The notes beneath the pieces are model-generated. The model did no database searches. It worked only from the letters and a program-made list of their open reading frames with translations, and was not told the origin of the DNA. Below are positions 4,476 through 6,318 of a stretch of DNA of 6,318 nucleotides, one piece after another. The stretch comes from Hyphomicrobiales bacterium (GTDB taxonomy: Bacteria; Pseudomonadota; Alphaproteobacteria; Rhizobiales; Aestuariivirgaceae), in contig JACMJT010000242.1 of NCBI GenBank assembly GCA_014380505.1, forward strand, positions 1 through 6,318. Direction: 5' to 3'. Position 1 is the stretch's first letter, and each line of letters opens with the position of its first letter. The translations under genes and the position numbers were made by a program.

Positions 4476-6318
4476 TTAGAGCCCGGCCCCGATCAACAAT
4501 TTCTCGAACTCATCCATCAACGTCATCGAATAGGACGCGGTAAGATGGGATTGATCGTAGAAGACCGCGTTGCCGCCGGAGATCGCTCGGCACGCGCCGC
4601 CATCGCAGATATCCGGATTGAGATCGATAACCCTCACACGATCACCGAATTCACTGGGGTCCGGAGCATAGAAGTCGTTCATCACGACGCTATCTTCCGG
4701 CCATGAGCAGGCTTCTTCCCGTCCAGGATTGCGATAGAGGCAAACCAGAGGTTCTTCCGGCAACGTCGGCGTATCCTTTATCAGGATGACCTGATCGGCA
4801 TATTTGAGCAGTTTGGTGATCATCTTGTGTTGCGCCTTCCGGTAAATTTCCGGCCGGTCTTTCTCCGTCGCGGGACCGCCGGTTTGTTCGTTCATCAACA
4901 GGCTCCGGGTGGCGCCTGCCAGGATGACGAGCTTCGGCCTCGTTTCACGGATGGTGGCGATAACCCCTTCGCGCCAGACGTCGCACTCGGTGTAGCGCCG
5001 TTTCAGCGCTTTGTACCACATGGCGCCATCGATCGAGCGGCAGCCGCTTTTGCTGCGCATCAGGAAGGCGGTATTCCGTTCGATCGCCGCGGCATTAACG
5101 GCATCGAAAAAATGGGCTGCGTGGGAATCGCCGAACAGGACCACTTCGGGTTTGGCTCCTTGCTTGCCGAAGATACACAGCCCGTGTTGTGTTTCGGTGA
5201 CCGACACGTGGCAATCCGATTGATAGGCGGCCGACTTGTCTTTCATGACCTCCGCGATGGGAATCTGGCGGCCATCGCTCAAAGTCACAGTGAGATTTTT
5301 AGCACGCTGGCCAACGGCATGGCCCGCCAGCAGGACCGAGCCTGCGAGAATTGCCCCCATGGCAAGGGAAAGGGTCCGCGACTGCACCAGCACGGGCAGA
5401 AACCTGATCGGGTTTTCCACGGCATGGTGGGTGACGACGGCGGCAGCGAACGACAGCCCAACCAGGCTTGCAGCATAGATCAATCCGCCCTCGGGAAAAA
5501 CCGCGGCGCCGAAAAACAGAATGGGCCAGTGCCACAGATACCAGACGTAGGAAATGCGACCGGCGAAGGCGAGCGGCGGAATGGAGACAAGCCGCGATCC
5601 CCAGTTGGATGAAGCACCGAAAGTCCCAGCGAAAATGAGGGCTGCGGCGCCAACGACCGGCACCGCCGCGATCAAGCCGGGAAACGCCTTTTCCGGATCG
5701 ATCAGGAAGAAACCGGCAAGGATCGCGGCAAGACCCAAGGGTCCGGCGAAACCGGCGAGCCGCCGCCCAGCGCTTACCCGTCTGGTGAGAACAATCGCGA
5801 GAAATGCCCCCGCCAGCAATTGCCAAACTCGCGTAAATGTCCCGAAGAAAGCCAGCGGCTGGTTGACCGGCGTCAGAAAAACGCAATAGGCGAACGATGC
5901 CACAAGTATAGCGGCGGATCCGATCGCCAGAGTCCACATGGCCCGCATGCCCGACCGGCGCGACACGAAGAACAGTGCCGCCACAACCAGCGGCCAGACG
6001 AGATAAAACTGTTCCTCGACCGCGAGCGACCAATAGTGCAGCACCGGGCTTGGATCGCTGGGAGCCAAATAATCCACAGCATCATTCGCCGAACGCCAGT
6101 TGAGGCCAAAAAAGCCGGTGGCGAAAATATCCTTGCCGGTTTTTCTCAAAAGCAGCGGTGAGACGAGAATGAGAGAAACGGCAGCGGTGGTGAGCACCAC
6201 CAGCGTGGCGGCGGGCAGAATGCGTCGCGCCCGCCTTGCCCAGAACCCCGCGAAATCGATGCGGCCATTGGCGGAATACTCGCGCAGAAGAATTCCGGTG
6301 ATGAGGAACCCCGAAATC
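4476..6318 (-). CDS. OafA/YrhL-type membrane acyltransferase with C-terminal SGNH domain (5' end outside window)
   Basis: An inner-membrane O-acyltransferase that probably transfers acetyl groups to a cell-surface glycan (O-antigen, capsule or similar); the substrate cannot be told. 613 residues are visible. The open frame continues past 6318, starting in-window at ISGFLITGILLRE and then the FWARRARRILPA motif, so perhaps 30-60 N-terminal residues, including the usual catalytic His region, are missing. The acyltransferase-3 part has multiple membrane helices, EEQFYLVWP (5991-6017) and YVWYLWHWPILFF (5511-5549). The periplasmic C-terminal half is an SGNH-like domain: GDSH at 5121-5132 holds the nucleophile Ser, and DQSH at 4545-4556 supplies the Asp-His pair. 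Several Cys (for example the QSDC/HGLC and CDGGAC regions) may form disulfides. The GTG at 6200 is an internal Val, not the start. It ends just before the rpsB promoter with no clear terminator and is functionally unrelated to rpsB. Confidence 0.95.
   Translation of the reverse strand, partial: ISGFLITGILLREYSANGRIDFAGFWARRARRILPAATLVVLTTAAVSLILVSPLLLRKTGKDIFATGFFGLNWRSANDAVDYLAPSDPSPVLHYWSLAVEEQFYLVWPLVVAALFFVSRRSGMRAMWTLAIGSAAILVASFAYCVFLTPVNQPLAFFGTFTRVWQLLAGAFLAIVLTRRVSAGRRLAGFAGPLGLAAILAGFFLIDPEKAFPGLIAAVPVVGAAALIFAGTFGASSNWGSRLVSIPPLAFAGRISYVWYLWHWPILFFGAAVFPEGGLIYAASLVGLSFAAAVVTHHAVENPIRFLPVLVQSRTLSLAMGAILAGSVLLAGHAVGQRAKNLTVTLSDGRQIPIAEVMKDKSAAYQSDCHVSVTETQHGLCIFGKQGAKPEVVLFGDSHAAHFFDAVNAAAIERNTAFLMRSKSGCRSIDGAMWYKALKRRYTECDVWREGVIATIRETRPKLVILAGATRSLLMNEQTGGPATEKDRPEIYRKAQHKMITKLLKYADQVILIKDTPTLPEEPLVCLYRNPGREEACSWPEDSVVMNDFYAPDPSEFGDRVRVIDLNPDICDGGACRAISGGNAVFYDQSHLTASYSMTLMDEFEKLLIGAGL

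Noticed and set aside
4451..4490. GGGGCC / GGCCCC pairing as terminator of the acyltransferase gene
   Set aside because: The loop is 28 nt, the stem is only 6 bp, and no T-run follows; it also abuts the rpsB -35.
4827..5612. 261-codon plus-strand open frame opposite the acyltransferase
   Set aside because: Shadow of a strongly conserved gene with intact acyltransferase and SGNH motifs; no independent support.
6198..6200. GTG as start of the acyltransferase
   Set aside because: The same frame continues to the window edge with the family motifs SGFLITGILLRE and FWARRARRILPA, so this is an internal Val.

Overview
The window is GC-rich bacterial chromosome, most likely from an alphaproteobacterium. 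The best evidence is ribosomal protein S2, whose N-terminus ([20 protein letters not shown]) is of the alphaproteobacterial type. EF-Ts (MAEITAGMVRDLREKTGVGM) and UMP kinase agree. I cannot name a genus. I see no transposase, integrase, CRISPR array, tRNA or rRNA.

Layout, right to left along the minus strand, which is the direction of most transcription. A 5'-truncated OafA/YrhL-type membrane acyltransferase with a C-terminal SGNH domain (4476-6318) ends 25 bp before a good sigma70-type promoter (4422-4450). That promoter drives rpsB (3525-4277) through a leader of roughly 140 nt, and tsf (2590-3522) follows rpsB by only 2 nt. After tsf come a strong hairpin, whose T-run lies on the plus strand, and a two-gene unit: a small secreted DUF6152-type protein (2150-2497) and a four-helix membrane protein of DUF6644 type (1682-2140). 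Two plus-strand genes converge on that unit: a secreted Kazal-type protease inhibitor homologue (871-1167) and an unrecognised lysine-rich protein (1234-1656). Divergent from the Kazal gene, pyrH (3-722) runs off to the left, where frr would be expected.

rpsB, tsf and pyrH are commonly adjacent in bacteria. Here tsf and pyrH are separated by about 1.9 kb holding four unrelated envelope or hypothetical genes in both orientations, so pyrH must have its own promoter. The housekeeping genes serve translation (S2, EF-Ts) and pyrimidine nucleotide synthesis (UMP kinase). The inserted genes look like periplasm or envelope functions.

There is no obvious large undescribed system. The points most worth a second look are: (i) a possible N-terminal histidine metal site in the DUF6152 protein, translationally coupled to its membrane partner; (ii) four alternating CCGGA/TCCGG elements in the rpsB leader, the last 1 nt from the Shine-Dalgarno; (iii) Leu in place of the near-invariant Asn in the UMP kinase GTGNPFF loop; (iv) the interruption of the rpsB-tsf-pyrH cluster.
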